Positions 16,636 through 23,035 of a stretch of DNA of 32,106 nucleotides are shown here, piece after piece. How positions within the stretch are numbered: position 1 is the stretch's first letter; the number at the start of each line of letters is the position of its first letter. Position numbers and translations under genes: made by a program. The notes under the pieces are model-generated. The model saw only the letters and a program-made list of their open reading frames with translations, was not told the origin of the DNA and ran no database searches. Origin of the DNA: Ruminococcus sp. UBA3665. GTDB taxonomy: Bacteria; Bacillota; Clostridia; Oscillospirales; Ruminococcaceae. The stretch spans positions 1-32,106 of the forward strand of contig DFJS01000031.1 in NCBI GenBank assembly GCA_002373165.1, read 5' to 3'.

Positions 16636-16648
16636 TGTGAACTTCACA
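16636..16648. promoter_or_regulatory. Perfect 6-1-6 palindrome upstream of the lipoprotein
   Basis: TGTGAACTTCACA is a perfect inverted repeat about 25 bases before the lipoprotein start. The half-sites resemble Crp/Fnr half-sites, but the spacing is 3 rather than 6 between TGTGA and TCACA. It may be an operator; chance cannot be excluded. Confidence 0.35.
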
Positions 16649-16709
16649 ACTCTGTCATAGTATTGCCATGATAATTTCAAATTATGCCGCTGCTGCTTTC
16701 AAAAAAACA

Positions 16710-16738
16710 TTGACAAATCCGGAAAAATATGCTATAAT
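16710..16738 (+). promoter_or_regulatory. Sigma-A promoter of tRNA-Leu
   Basis: Perfect TTGACA (16710-16715), 17-base spacer, perfect TATAAT (16733-16738) with the TATGC extension. The expected transcription start is only about 5 bases before the mature tRNA. Confidence 0.88.
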
Positions 16739-16749
16739 ATTTTTAATAT

Positions 16750-16831
16750 GCGGATATGGCGGAACTGGCAGACGCACCAGATTTAGGTTCTGGCGGAGCA
16801 ATCCGTGCAGGTTCAACTCCTGTTATCCGCA
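16750..16831 (+). tRNA. tRNA-Leu (UAG anticodon)
   Basis: An 82-base class II tRNA. The acceptor arms GCGGATA (16750-16756) and TATCCGC (16824-16830) pair fully, with A as discriminator. The anticodon stem CCAGA/TCTGG encloses a loop TTTAGGT, giving anticodon TAG. A long variable arm and the T-arm (GCAGG-TTCAACT-CCTGT) are present. CCA is not encoded. It reads CUA and other CUN leucine codons. Confidence 0.96.
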
Positions 16832-16837
16832 TAAACC

Positions 16838-16873
16838 ATGCTGATGCAGTGTTTTGTATCAGCATTATTTTTT
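16838..16873 (+). terminator. Terminator of the tRNA gene
   Basis: ATGCTGATGC (16838-16847) pairs with GTATCAGCAT (16856-16865), with one G-T pair and an 8-base loop, followed by TATTTTTT. It overlaps the end of the convergent gene and may also act leftward. Confidence 0.85.
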
Positions 16874-18029
16874 ATATATTTTCATGATATTTCTTTCCGG
16901 TATACTGCATGGCGATTCTGCTTTCCGGCTTGTTGTCGAAAAGATATAAAATAAACAAAAAGAACCATTCCAGCGGCTTCATCAGCAGAAAAACAATATC
17001 TGCCCGAAAGGGCGTTGTGATGTGCCGGGAGACAGGATAGCCGTAAGCATCATAAAAATTTCTGATTTTTCTGTGAAGCCGCGGCACTCTGTCAATCAGC
17101 AGATCTTCAAATGCATTTGCAATACATAACTGCCTGTTGACAATGATTTTTTCTCCGTTCCGGACTCCCATCCTGATGGGCTTGACTAATTTCCGATGCC
17201 CTCCGGCGGCGACGGTACACAGATAATGACCGTCATACTCTTGTGGCGGCGGCGGAATCTGCTGGGAAAAAGTCCAGTCTGCCGTCATGGTGAATGCTTT
17301 GATGAGGCTGTCCGCACCCTGTCCTGTGAGGATTAATATAATAATCATGATGCCGATAATCGGGAGCATGGCTGTCAGCCCGGCCAGCAGATAACGGCTT
17401 TCCGTGTTCAGATGCCGATAAATCCATGCATTCAGGCCTTTTTCCGGAATATTGCCGTCAGTCCGCATGAATTCCAGCTGAAAATGAATCTCGTCCGATA
17501 AAAGCCGGATTGTCATCAGGAACATGTTCAGCGGAACGACCCACAGCGGCCAGACAGATTCGATATTGACACAAGTCTGTATAATATACAGCAGATGCAG
17601 CAGATTTCCGATGCAGACTCCTCCGATCAGGAACACACTCATCAGCGGCGGCTTTCTTCTGCCGATTTTAGTCTGGAGTATCCAAAGACAAATCCAGCTG
17701 AGAATCAGCAGAATCCAGAACCACCAGCCGAATTCGCCGGAAATTTCTGCATGATAGTTTTCGCCGGGAATGCCGCCGTGAATCAGCGGCTGGTCATATT
17801 CTTTCCAGCTGAATTCGCCGAACCAACTCATCCAGATCAAGGAGAGAAAAAACCCCAGAATCGGTACGATAAAACATCTTGAAATTCGTTTGTGCTGCTG
17901 TTTTTCGTTAAGATTCTCCCATGGCCGGAACAGTGCAATGCTATTGCGGACGGTCAGATAAATCGGCGAACCAACACAGAATAAAATAATCAGTCCGGCA
18001 AACAGGTCGGCAAAGAAATCATCCATCAT
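16872..18029 (-). CDS. Uncharacterised membrane protein (possibly DUF6688 family)
   Basis: A 385-residue protein with about seven hydrophobic segments: several in the N-terminal 150 residues, one near 210-235 and one near the C-terminus. The region between (about 255-345) is soluble and strongly patterned, with GHYLCTVAAGGHRKLVKPI, NRQLCIANAFEDL and IRNFYDAYGYPVSRHI. From memory this region matches an uncharacterised family, DUF6688, found in Firmicutes; that assignment is a recollection, not a search result. No catalytic motif is evident. It has its own promoter (18068-18096). AAAGGA lies about 12 bases before the first ATG and about 15 bases before the second one, so the first is kept. Function unknown. 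Confidence 0.75.
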   Translation of the reverse strand: MMDDFFADLFAGLIILFCVGSPIYLTVRNSIALFRPWENLNEKQQHKRISRCFIVPILGFFLSLIWMSWFGEFSWKEYDQPLIHGGIPGENYHAEISGEFGWWFWILLILSWICLWILQTKIGRRKPPLMSVFLIGGVCIGNLLHLLYIIQTCVNIESVWPLWVVPLNMFLMTIRLLSDEIHFQLEFMRTDGNIPEKGLNAWIYRHLNTESRYLLAGLTAMLPIIGIMIIILILTGQGADSLIKAFTMTADWTFSQQIPPPPQEYDGHYLCTVAAGGHRKLVKPIRMGVRNGEKIIVNRQLCIANAFEDLLIDRVPRLHRKIRNFYDAYGYPVSRHITTPFRADIVFLLMKPLEWFFLFILYLFDNKPESRIAMQYTGKKYHENI

Positions 18030-18067
18030 AATTTTATCAATTCCTTTCAGTATTTTTTAATATATTG

Positions 18068-18096
18068 ATTATAGCACAGTATTTTCTGTTTGTCAA
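18068..18096 (-). promoter_or_regulatory. Sigma-A promoter of the membrane protein gene
   Basis: Read leftward: TTGACA (18096-18091), 17-base spacer, TATAAT (18073-18068), with TGTGC before the -10. Confidence 0.85.
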
Positions 18097-18130
18097 TAGT
18101 TTTTTATCGAAAAACAATATTTTTTGAAAC

Positions 18131-18158
18131 AAAAAAACAGTGACCGGAAAGGCCACTG
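18131..18158 (-). terminator. Terminator of hydG
   Basis: Read leftward: CAGTGGCC pairs with GGTCACTG (one G-T pair) around a 5-base loop and is followed by seven T. It separates hydG from the next leftward promoter at 18068-18096. Confidence 0.85.
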
Positions 18159-18172
18159 CTTTTTGATAGAAA

Positions 18173-19591
18173 TCAGAATCTGAAATCGCGTTCGCTTCCG
18201 GCTCTGATTTTGCCGAGATATTCAATTGTCTTAGTGCGTACTTTTTCGTTCGGAATGTTGGAGAGTTCAGCTTCAATCAGCTTTTCGCCGACAGTTTTCG
18301 TTCCCGGAGAAGCATAATCTTCCAGATATTCCTGCAAAGTCATAAGCGCATTCGGATGACAGCAGTTCAGAATCTGACGGGATTTGCACAGCTGCATGAA
18401 TCTGTCGCCTGTTCTTCCGGCTCTGTAGCAGGCCGTGCAGAAGGACGGAATAAAATCGCCTTCCATAAGCCATTTTACAACTTCATCAAGAGTTCTCTGA
18501 TCGGATACATCGAACTGTTCTGTATCGTGAGGACGTTCTTCTTCGGTATAGCCGCCGACAGAAGTTCTCGAACCGCCGCTGATCTGCGAAATTCCCAGAC
18601 GGAGTGCCATTGCACGGACTTTTTCAGACTCTCTTGTCGAGATAATCATGCCGGTATAAGGCACAGAAACACGGATGCAGGCGATAATCTTTGCAAAAAT
18701 TTCATCAGAAATAGAATTGTCAAACGCGGCCGGGTCGATATCATCGGCATGTTTGATGCGCGGAACGCTGATGGTATGCGGGCCTACACCCTGAACAGCC
18801 TCCAGATGTTCGGCGTGCATGAGCAGTCCGGCGAATTCGTAACGATACATTTCAAGGCCGAACAGTACGCCGAGACCTACATCATCAATGCCGCCTTCCA
18901 TAGCTCTGTCCATGGCTTCGGTATGATAAGCGTAATCATGCTTGGGGCCTGTCGGATGAAGCTGTTCATAGCTTTCTTTATGATATGTCTCCTGGAACAG
19001 AATATAAGTTCCGATGCCGGCTTCTTTCAGCTTTCTGTAATTTTCGACAGTCGTGGCGGCAATATTGACATTCACGCGGCGGATATCGCCGTTCTTGTGA
19101 TGAATGCTGTAGATTGTCTTGATGCTTTCCAGAATATATTCAATCGGATTATTTTTCGGGTCTTCTCCGGCTTCAATGGCGAGTCTCTTGTGACCCATAT
19201 CCTGCAAAGCAATGACTTCGGCGCGGATTTCGTCCTGTGTGAGCTTTTTTCTGGCAATATGCTTGTTCTTCATGTGATACGGGCAGTAAGTACAGCCGTT
19301 GATGCAGTAATTCGACAGATACAGCGGAGCAAACATGACAATTCTGTTGCCATAGAAATCCTTCTTGATCTGCTCCGCCAGCTGACAGACTTTCTGATTC
19401 AGTTCTTCGTCTTCGCAGGCGAGCAGAACACTGGCTTCACGATGTGTCAGGCCTTTATACTGGGCAGCTTTTTCGAGAATCTGTTCAATCATTTCTCTGT
19501 CATTTTTATGTTCGTCAGCGAATTTCAGAGTTTCGAGAATTTCTTCATGATTAATAAATTCTTCTGCCTTCATGGATTTGGGATTATACAT
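18173..19591 (-). CDS. hydG: [FeFe]-hydrogenase H-cluster radical-SAM maturase HydG
   Basis: A 472-residue radical-SAM tyrosine lyase. HydG cleaves tyrosine to p-cresol and supplies the CO and cyanide ligands of the hydrogenase H-cluster. The SAM cluster motif is C96-x3-C100-x2-C103 (YCINGCTYCPYH). The HydG-specific second cluster motif is C385-x2-C388-x22-C411 near the C-terminus (FCTACYRAGRTGDRF ... NCCHPNAL); it separates HydG from ThiH. Length fits the family. The start at 19591 has AGGAGG about 9 bases upstream. HydE, HydF and the hydrogenase are not in this window, so the maturation genes are scattered. The gene has its own promoter and an unusually long leader (about 175 bases). Its presence implies hydrogen metabolism by fermentation. 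Confidence 0.94.
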   Translation of the reverse strand: MYNPKSMKAEEFINHEEILETLKFADEHKNDREMIEQILEKAAQYKGLTHREASVLLACEDEELNQKVCQLAEQIKKDFYGNRIVMFAPLYLSNYCINGCTYCPYHMKNKHIARKKLTQDEIRAEVIALQDMGHKRLAIEAGEDPKNNPIEYILESIKTIYSIHHKNGDIRRVNVNIAATTVENYRKLKEAGIGTYILFQETYHKESYEQLHPTGPKHDYAYHTEAMDRAMEGGIDDVGLGVLFGLEMYRYEFAGLLMHAEHLEAVQGVGPHTISVPRIKHADDIDPAAFDNSISDEIFAKIIACIRVSVPYTGMIISTRESEKVRAMALRLGISQISGGSRTSVGGYTEEERPHDTEQFDVSDQRTLDEVVKWLMEGDFIPSFCTACYRAGRTGDRFMQLCKSRQILNCCHPNALMTLQEYLEDYASPGTKTVGEKLIEAELSNIPNEKVRTKTIEYLGKIRAGSERDFRF

Positions 19592-19767
19592 AAATAAAAA
19601 CCTCCTGTAGTCAGTCCGCGCTGACGAGTCAGAAGGCCGAAAAGGGTATAATCATCCCTTGTTTGAGAAATCCGGGCTTCCGCTTCATGAGAAAAATTCA
19701 GCGTCAGACAAGATATAATTTTTTGATAAATTTGTCAGTTTTGCCGTCAGTTTTCTTCCGGGTCAAC
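19592..19767 (-). promoter_or_regulatory. Long foldable 5' leader of hydG
   Basis: Between the promoter and hydG lie about 175 transcribed bases without a credible gene. Read as RNA, CGCUGA and UCAGCG (plus-strand 19698-19703 and 19619-19624) can close a domain. Inside it GAAGCCCGGA (19680-19671) pairs with its partner at 19641-19632 with one C-C mismatch, capped by an AAGGG/CCCUU hairpin (19660-19642). A competing hairpin CTGACGAGTCAG (19621-19632) overlaps one arm of the closing stem, close to the ribosome site. This could be a riboswitch or other cis-acting RNA. I match it to no known class. Confidence 0.4.
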
Positions 19768-19773
19768 AATCAT

Positions 19774-19802
19774 ATTATAACATATGCACAATAAAAAGTC
19801 AA
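19774..19802 (-). promoter_or_regulatory. Sigma-A promoter of hydG
   Basis: Read leftward: TTGACT (19802-19797), 17-base spacer, TATAAT (19779-19774), with TATGT before the -10. Confidence 0.82.
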
Positions 19803-19840
19803 TAGTTTTTTTATGAATTTTTTTTATTTAAAATTTTCCG

Positions 19841-19867
19841 TGACACTTGTGCAGTCTGGTTCGATTA
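19841..19867 (+). promoter_or_regulatory. Possible ECF-type promoter of the first sigma gene
   Basis: TGACAC (19841-19846) and CGATTA (19862-19867) are separated by 15 bases. This resembles the TGAAAC-N16-CGTCTA pattern of many Gram-positive ECF sigma factors and would fit autoregulation. No good sigma-A promoter is seen here. Confidence 0.35.
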
Positions 19868-19913
19868 GTATTTACAGAAAGCAATGTACATGCTTGCAAG
19901 GAGGGAACCGCTT

Positions 19914-20459
19914 ATGACCGAACAGGAACTCCGTTCTCTCATTCAGAAATCGCCGGCAGAAGGACACAGAATTTTATTTCATCAGTATCACAGTTATGTT
20001 TACGCGGTTGTATGGCGCATTCTGGGGGATTTTGCCTCGCGGCAGGATGCCGAGGAAATCGTCAGCGATGTATTCGCCGAAGTATTCTTTCATCTGGATT
20101 CTGTCTATGAAGGCAGTCTGAAAGGCTATATCGGCACGGTTGCCAGAAGAAGCGCAATCGATGCATTCCGGAAACTTTCCAGAAAAAATCCGGATATTTC
20201 CATCGAAGATGACAGACTGAAAGAACTCCCGGCCGGAACAGATATTCCGCAGGAATATGAACAGGCCGAACAGGCCGCCCGGCTGTTTCAGGCAGTGAAA
20301 TCGCTCGGCGAACCGGATTCTGTAATTCTGATTCAGAAATATTATTATGACCGCAACGCTTCCGAAATCGCCCGGACTCTGCATATGAACCCGGTCGCGG
20401 TACGAATGCGGATCAGCCGTGCCCTCAAACGTCTGCGCAGTCTGCTGGATGAGAAATAA
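19914..20459 (+). CDS. ECF-family RNA polymerase sigma factor
   Basis: A 181-residue extracytoplasmic-function sigma factor. Region 2 (about 20-85) holds the core-binding and -10-reading helices, with DFASRQDAEEIVSDVFAEVF and a VARRSAIDAFRK segment. Region 4 (about 125-178) holds the -35-reading helix-turn-helix, NASEIARTLHMNPVAVRMR followed by SRALKRLRSLL. There is no extra C-terminal domain. ATG 19914 has AAGGAGGG 8 bases upstream; earlier in-frame codons lack a ribosome site. The next gene, 22 bases on, encodes a single-pass membrane protein, the usual place for an anti-sigma partner. The inducing signal is unknown. Confidence 0.92.
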   Translation: MTEQELRSLIQKSPAEGHRILFHQYHSYVYAVVWRILGDFASRQDAEEIVSDVFAEVFFHLDSVYEGSLKGYIGTVARRSAIDAFRKLSRKNPDISIEDDRLKELPAGTDIPQEYEQAEQAARLFQAVKSLGEPDSVILIQKYYYDRNASEIARTLHMNPVAVRMRISRALKRLRSLLDEK

Positions 20460-20481
20460 TCATAATTCAGGAGGGATTATC

Positions 20482-21786
20482 ATGAAAGACCAGAATTTAT
20501 CTGCACTCAAAAAAGCTGACAGTTCTACAATAGAAGAAATTTCTGAACTCTGTCCTGTGCTGAACCAGCAAGAACAGAATCAGCTGTTTGAACGCTGTCA
20601 GAAAAAATATCAGATTCGCCGGAAGAATACAGAAGATTTCGCCGAAACAGAAACATTTGAAGCCGAACCTATCAGGAGAACTGTCAATTTGATTAATATC
20701 GGCGCGGCGGCGGCCTGCCTGCTGGTATGTGCCGGAACTGTCGGGGGAGGAATCTATCTGCTGAAGCGACCCTATCAATCAGCTCCCGGCCAGGCCGCGG
20801 AAAATATTGAAATCAGACTCGAAACAGAATATCCCGTGACAGAAACTGCTTCCGCCGCCGGACAGTCTGAAATCATCGAAACAACAACTGTTCCGGAAGC
20901 TACTGCTGAAATTTGCGCAATTTTAGAAACAAAAACAGAAACTACAGTGACAGCATCGGCCGGAGAAACAACAAAAACTCCGGAGACAAAAGCATCTTCT
21001 GCCATAACAACATCCGTCAGAGAAACAAAAGCCGAAACTTCTGCAAAAATTCCGGAAACAAGAGTATCTTCTGCTGTGACAACATCTGTCAGAGAAACAA
21101 AAGCTGAAACTTCTACAATTCCAGAAACAAAAATCCCGGAAACAAAAATTTCATCTGCCATGACAGTTACTGAAACTGCGCTCATCCCGACAGAGCCGGA
21201 ATTCACTGAACAGTTCACCACCGTTCCGGAAACGACTCTCCTTACGACAACCGAAACTCAGCAGATGACTACTGTCATTCAAACTCAGACGACAGAAACT
21301 CCGATTCAGCCGACAGAATCACCCACAGAGACTTTGCCGGAACTCATCCCGATTGATTTTGTACAGCATATCCGGGAAGATACATTCGATTTTGATGCGT
21401 TCTCCCTGGAAACGGGCGGCAGCTGCACAGCAAGAGTAATTACTTCTCCGGAAGAAATGAAAAATTTGATTTCTGAACTCATTCCGGCAGAAACGTCCTA
21501 TCTGACATCCGCTTACCAGAAATTCGGCAAGTATGATGATGCTTTCTTTGAAGAAAATCATGATCTGATTGTGGTGCTGGTACTCGAACCGAGCGGTTCG
21601 TTCTGGCACGAAGTGCAGGAAATCTCCGTCGATAACGAAAATAACTGCACGGTAACAATCGACAGACAAATGCCTATGACTTGTACCGAGGATCTGGCCA
21701 ACTGGGCAATCTGCATTGAAACTGACAAATCAATTGAAAAAATCAATTCTTTGCAGATAAAATTTAATAATATCCAAAACTGGTAA
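20482..21786 (+). CDS. Single-pass membrane protein with Thr-rich stalk, likely anti-sigma partner
   Basis: A 434-residue protein. Residues 1-67 are polar and cytoplasmic, 68-94 form one transmembrane helix, about 100-310 are a low-complexity Thr/Glu/Pro/Ser stalk with repeated blocks (SVRETKAETS, PETK), and about 310-434 form a globular domain of mixed composition (EEMKNLISELIPAETSY ... WAICIETDKS). The topology, short N-terminal segment inside and long part outside, and the place directly after an ECF sigma gene point to an anti-sigma factor or co-regulated sensor. No zinc-binding anti-sigma motif is seen in the N-terminal part, so this is inference. AGGAGGG lies 6 bases before ATG 20482. 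The stalk may cross the cell wall and be glycosylated. Confidence 0.72.
   Translation: MKDQNLSALKKADSSTIEEISELCPVLNQQEQNQLFERCQKKYQIRRKNTEDFAETETFEAEPIRRTVNLINIGAAAACLLVCAGTVGGGIYLLKRPYQSAPGQAAENIEIRLETEYPVTETASAAGQSEIIETTTVPEATAEICAILETKTETTVTASAGETTKTPETKASSAITTSVRETKAETSAKIPETRVSSAVTTSVRETKAETSTIPETKIPETKISSAMTVTETALIPTEPEFTEQFTTVPETTLLTTTETQQMTTVIQTQTTETPIQPTESPTETLPELIPIDFVQHIREDTFDFDAFSLETGGSCTARVITSPEEMKNLISELIPAETSYLTSAYQKFGKYDDAFFEENHDLIVVLVLEPSGSFWHEVQEISVDNENNCTVTIDRQMPMTCTEDLANWAICIETDKSIEKINSLQIKFNNIQNW
20992..21132 (+). repeat. Direct repeat in the Thr-rich stalk
   Basis: Two adjacent units of about 70 bases each encode variants of SSAITTSVRETKAETS...PET. They begin at 20992 and 21064. 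They show that the stalk length grew by in-frame duplication. Confidence 0.8.
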
Positions 21787-21798
21787 TTTCCTGACATT

Positions 21799-21826
21799 CC
21801 CCCATAGCTGAATATGGGGGATTTTG
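21799..21826 (+). terminator. Terminator after the sigma/stalk pair
   Basis: CCCCCATA (21799-21806) pairs with TATGGGGG (21813-21820), loop of 6, followed by ATTTTG. Confidence 0.82.
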
Positions 21827-21850
21827 TTGTATAAAATTATAAAAATCCAC

Positions 21851-21881
21851 TTGACAAAACAGAATAATTATGTTATAATTA
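21851..21881 (+). promoter_or_regulatory. Rubrerythrin promoter with overlapping AT-rich palindrome
   Basis: TTGACA (21851-21856), 17-base spacer, TATAAT (21874-21879). A perfect 7-3-7 inverted repeat, TAATTAT-GTT-ATAATTA (21865-21881), covers the -10 box. That is where a Fur/PerR-type repressor would bind, but the spacing differs from the usual 7-1-7 box. Confidence 0.75.
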
Positions 21882-21912
21882 GATAAATTCTATTCAGGAG
21901 GTACCCTTTATT

Positions 21913-22575
21913 ATGAAAACTTACAAATGTAAAATCTGCGGAGAAATTTTCCAGGTCGAGGACGATCAGGAGCCTGTATGCCCTAAGTGCAAACAGAAAG
22001 GCGATAAGCTCGAACTGATTGAAGATACAGCAGCTCCGGCCAATCCTTATGCCGGCACTCAGACTGAAAAGAATCTCGAAGCCGCTTTTGCCGGCGAATC
22101 TCAGGCAAGAAATAAATATACTTATTTCGCTTCTGTCGCCAAAAAAGAAGGCTTTGAACAGATTGCCGCACTCTTCCTGCATACTGCTGACAACGAAAAA
22201 GAACATGCTAAAATGTGGTTCAAAGAACTCAACGGCATCGGCACAACTGCACAGAATCTCGCTGCTGCGGCTGACGGCGAAAATTATGAATGGACTGATA
22301 TGTATGAAGATTTCGCTAAAACTGCCGAAAAAGAAGGCTTCCCGGAACTGGCAAAGAAATTCCGTATGGTCGGCGAAATCGAAAAACATCATGAGGAACG
22401 CTACCGCGCTCTGCTGAAAAATATCGAGGCACAGGAAGTCTTCAAGAAGAGTTCCGTCAAAGTATGGGAATGCCGCAACTGCGGACATATTGTAGTCGGC
22501 ACAGAAGCTCCGGAAGTCTGTCCTGTGTGCGCACATCCGCAGAGCTATTTTGAAGTCCATGCGGAAAATTATTAA
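21913..22575 (+). CDS. Rubrerythrin with rubredoxin-like centres at both ends
   Basis: A 220-residue non-haem iron peroxidase that reduces hydrogen peroxide in anaerobes. An N-terminal rubredoxin-like metal site is formed by C6, C9, C23 and C26. The four-helix di-iron domain spans about 50-175, with ligand-type residues in AFAGESQARNKY (Glu62), NEKEH (Glu95, His98) and GEIEKHHEER (Glu155, His159). A second rubredoxin centre at the C-terminus uses C187, C190, C203 and C206. Classical rubrerythrins carry only the C-terminal centre and reverse rubrerythrins only the N-terminal one. AGGAGG lies about 13 bases before the ATG. It is followed at 23 bases by a flavoprotein gene that may pass electrons to it (inference). 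Confidence 0.93.
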   Translation: MKTYKCKICGEIFQVEDDQEPVCPKCKQKGDKLELIEDTAAPANPYAGTQTEKNLEAAFAGESQARNKYTYFASVAKKEGFEQIAALFLHTADNEKEHAKMWFKELNGIGTTAQNLAAAADGENYEWTDMYEDFAKTAEKEGFPELAKKFRMVGEIEKHHEERYRALLKNIEAQEVFKKSSVKVWECRNCGHIVVGTEAPEVCPVCAHPQSYFEVHAENY

Positions 22576-22598
22576 AATGCATCAAAGGAGAATTCAAC

Positions 22599-22988
22599 AT
22601 GAGTAAAATCAGCGATTTCCTCACAGAAGCCGGCGTATTCTATCTGGCAACTGCTGACGGCAGTCAGCCGAAACTGCGTCCCCTTGGCCTGCATTTTGAA
22701 CTTGACGGAAAATTATGTTTCGGAGTAGGAAAATTCAAGAATGTTTACAAGCAGATGCAGGAAAATCCGCTTGTTGAAATCGTCGCCTGCAAGCCGGACA
22801 GCCACTGGCTCCGCTATACAGGAAAGGCCGTTTTCGAGGATGACCCTAAATTTGTGGAAGCCGCTTTTGAAGCAATGCCCGAACTCCGCAAAATTTACAC
22901 AGATACCAGCATCATGGGTGTGTTCCATCTGGAAGATGCCACAGCTGTGGAAATTGCCATGATGGGCGAAGGTGAAAGCCTTCTGTAA
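22599..22988 (+). CDS. Pyridoxamine-phosphate-oxidase-like flavin-binding protein
   Basis: A 129-residue single-domain protein of the PNPOx-like split-barrel fold. It shows the typical opening (LTEAGVFYLATADG), then PKLRPLGLHFELDG, the VYKQMQENPLVEIVA strand-helix and the WLRYTGKAVFEDD segment. Such proteins bind FMN or F420 and often act as small oxidoreductases in anaerobes. AAGGAG is well placed before ATG 22599. It is cotranscribed with rubrerythrin (23-base gap, no terminator between) and shares the terminator at 23001-23023. A role as redox partner in oxygen or peroxide defence fits the context but is not shown. Confidence 0.88.
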   Translation: MSKISDFLTEAGVFYLATADGSQPKLRPLGLHFELDGKLCFGVGKFKNVYKQMQENPLVEIVACKPDSHWLRYTGKAVFEDDPKFVEAAFEAMPELRKIYTDTSIMGVFHLEDATAVEIAMMGEGESLL

Positions 22989-23000
22989 TTCTGCAAAAAA

Positions 23001-23023
23001 ATCCCCTGCTTTTGGCAGGGGAT
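23001..23023. terminator. Bidirectional terminator
   Basis: ATCCCCTGC (23001-23009) pairs with GCAGGGGAT (23015-23023), loop of 5. Rightward it is followed by CATTTTAA; leftward by seven T, for the phosphodiesterase gene. Confidence 0.88.
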
Positions 23024-23035
23024 CATTTTAATTCA

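Noticed and set aside
18173..19591. Assignment as thiazole synthase ThiH
   Set aside because: The C-terminal CX2CX22C motif is specific to HydG, and no thiamine genes are nearby.
18356..19597. Long open frame (413 codons) antisense to hydG
   Set aside because: It is a shadow of hydG codon use; hydG has both diagnostic cysteine motifs and a good start site.
19629..19688. 19-residue leader peptide in the hydG 5' region
   Set aside because: An ATG-to-TGA frame exists (MKRKPGFLKQ...), but there is no ribosome site before it and it carries no run of regulatory codons; the bases are better explained by RNA pairing.
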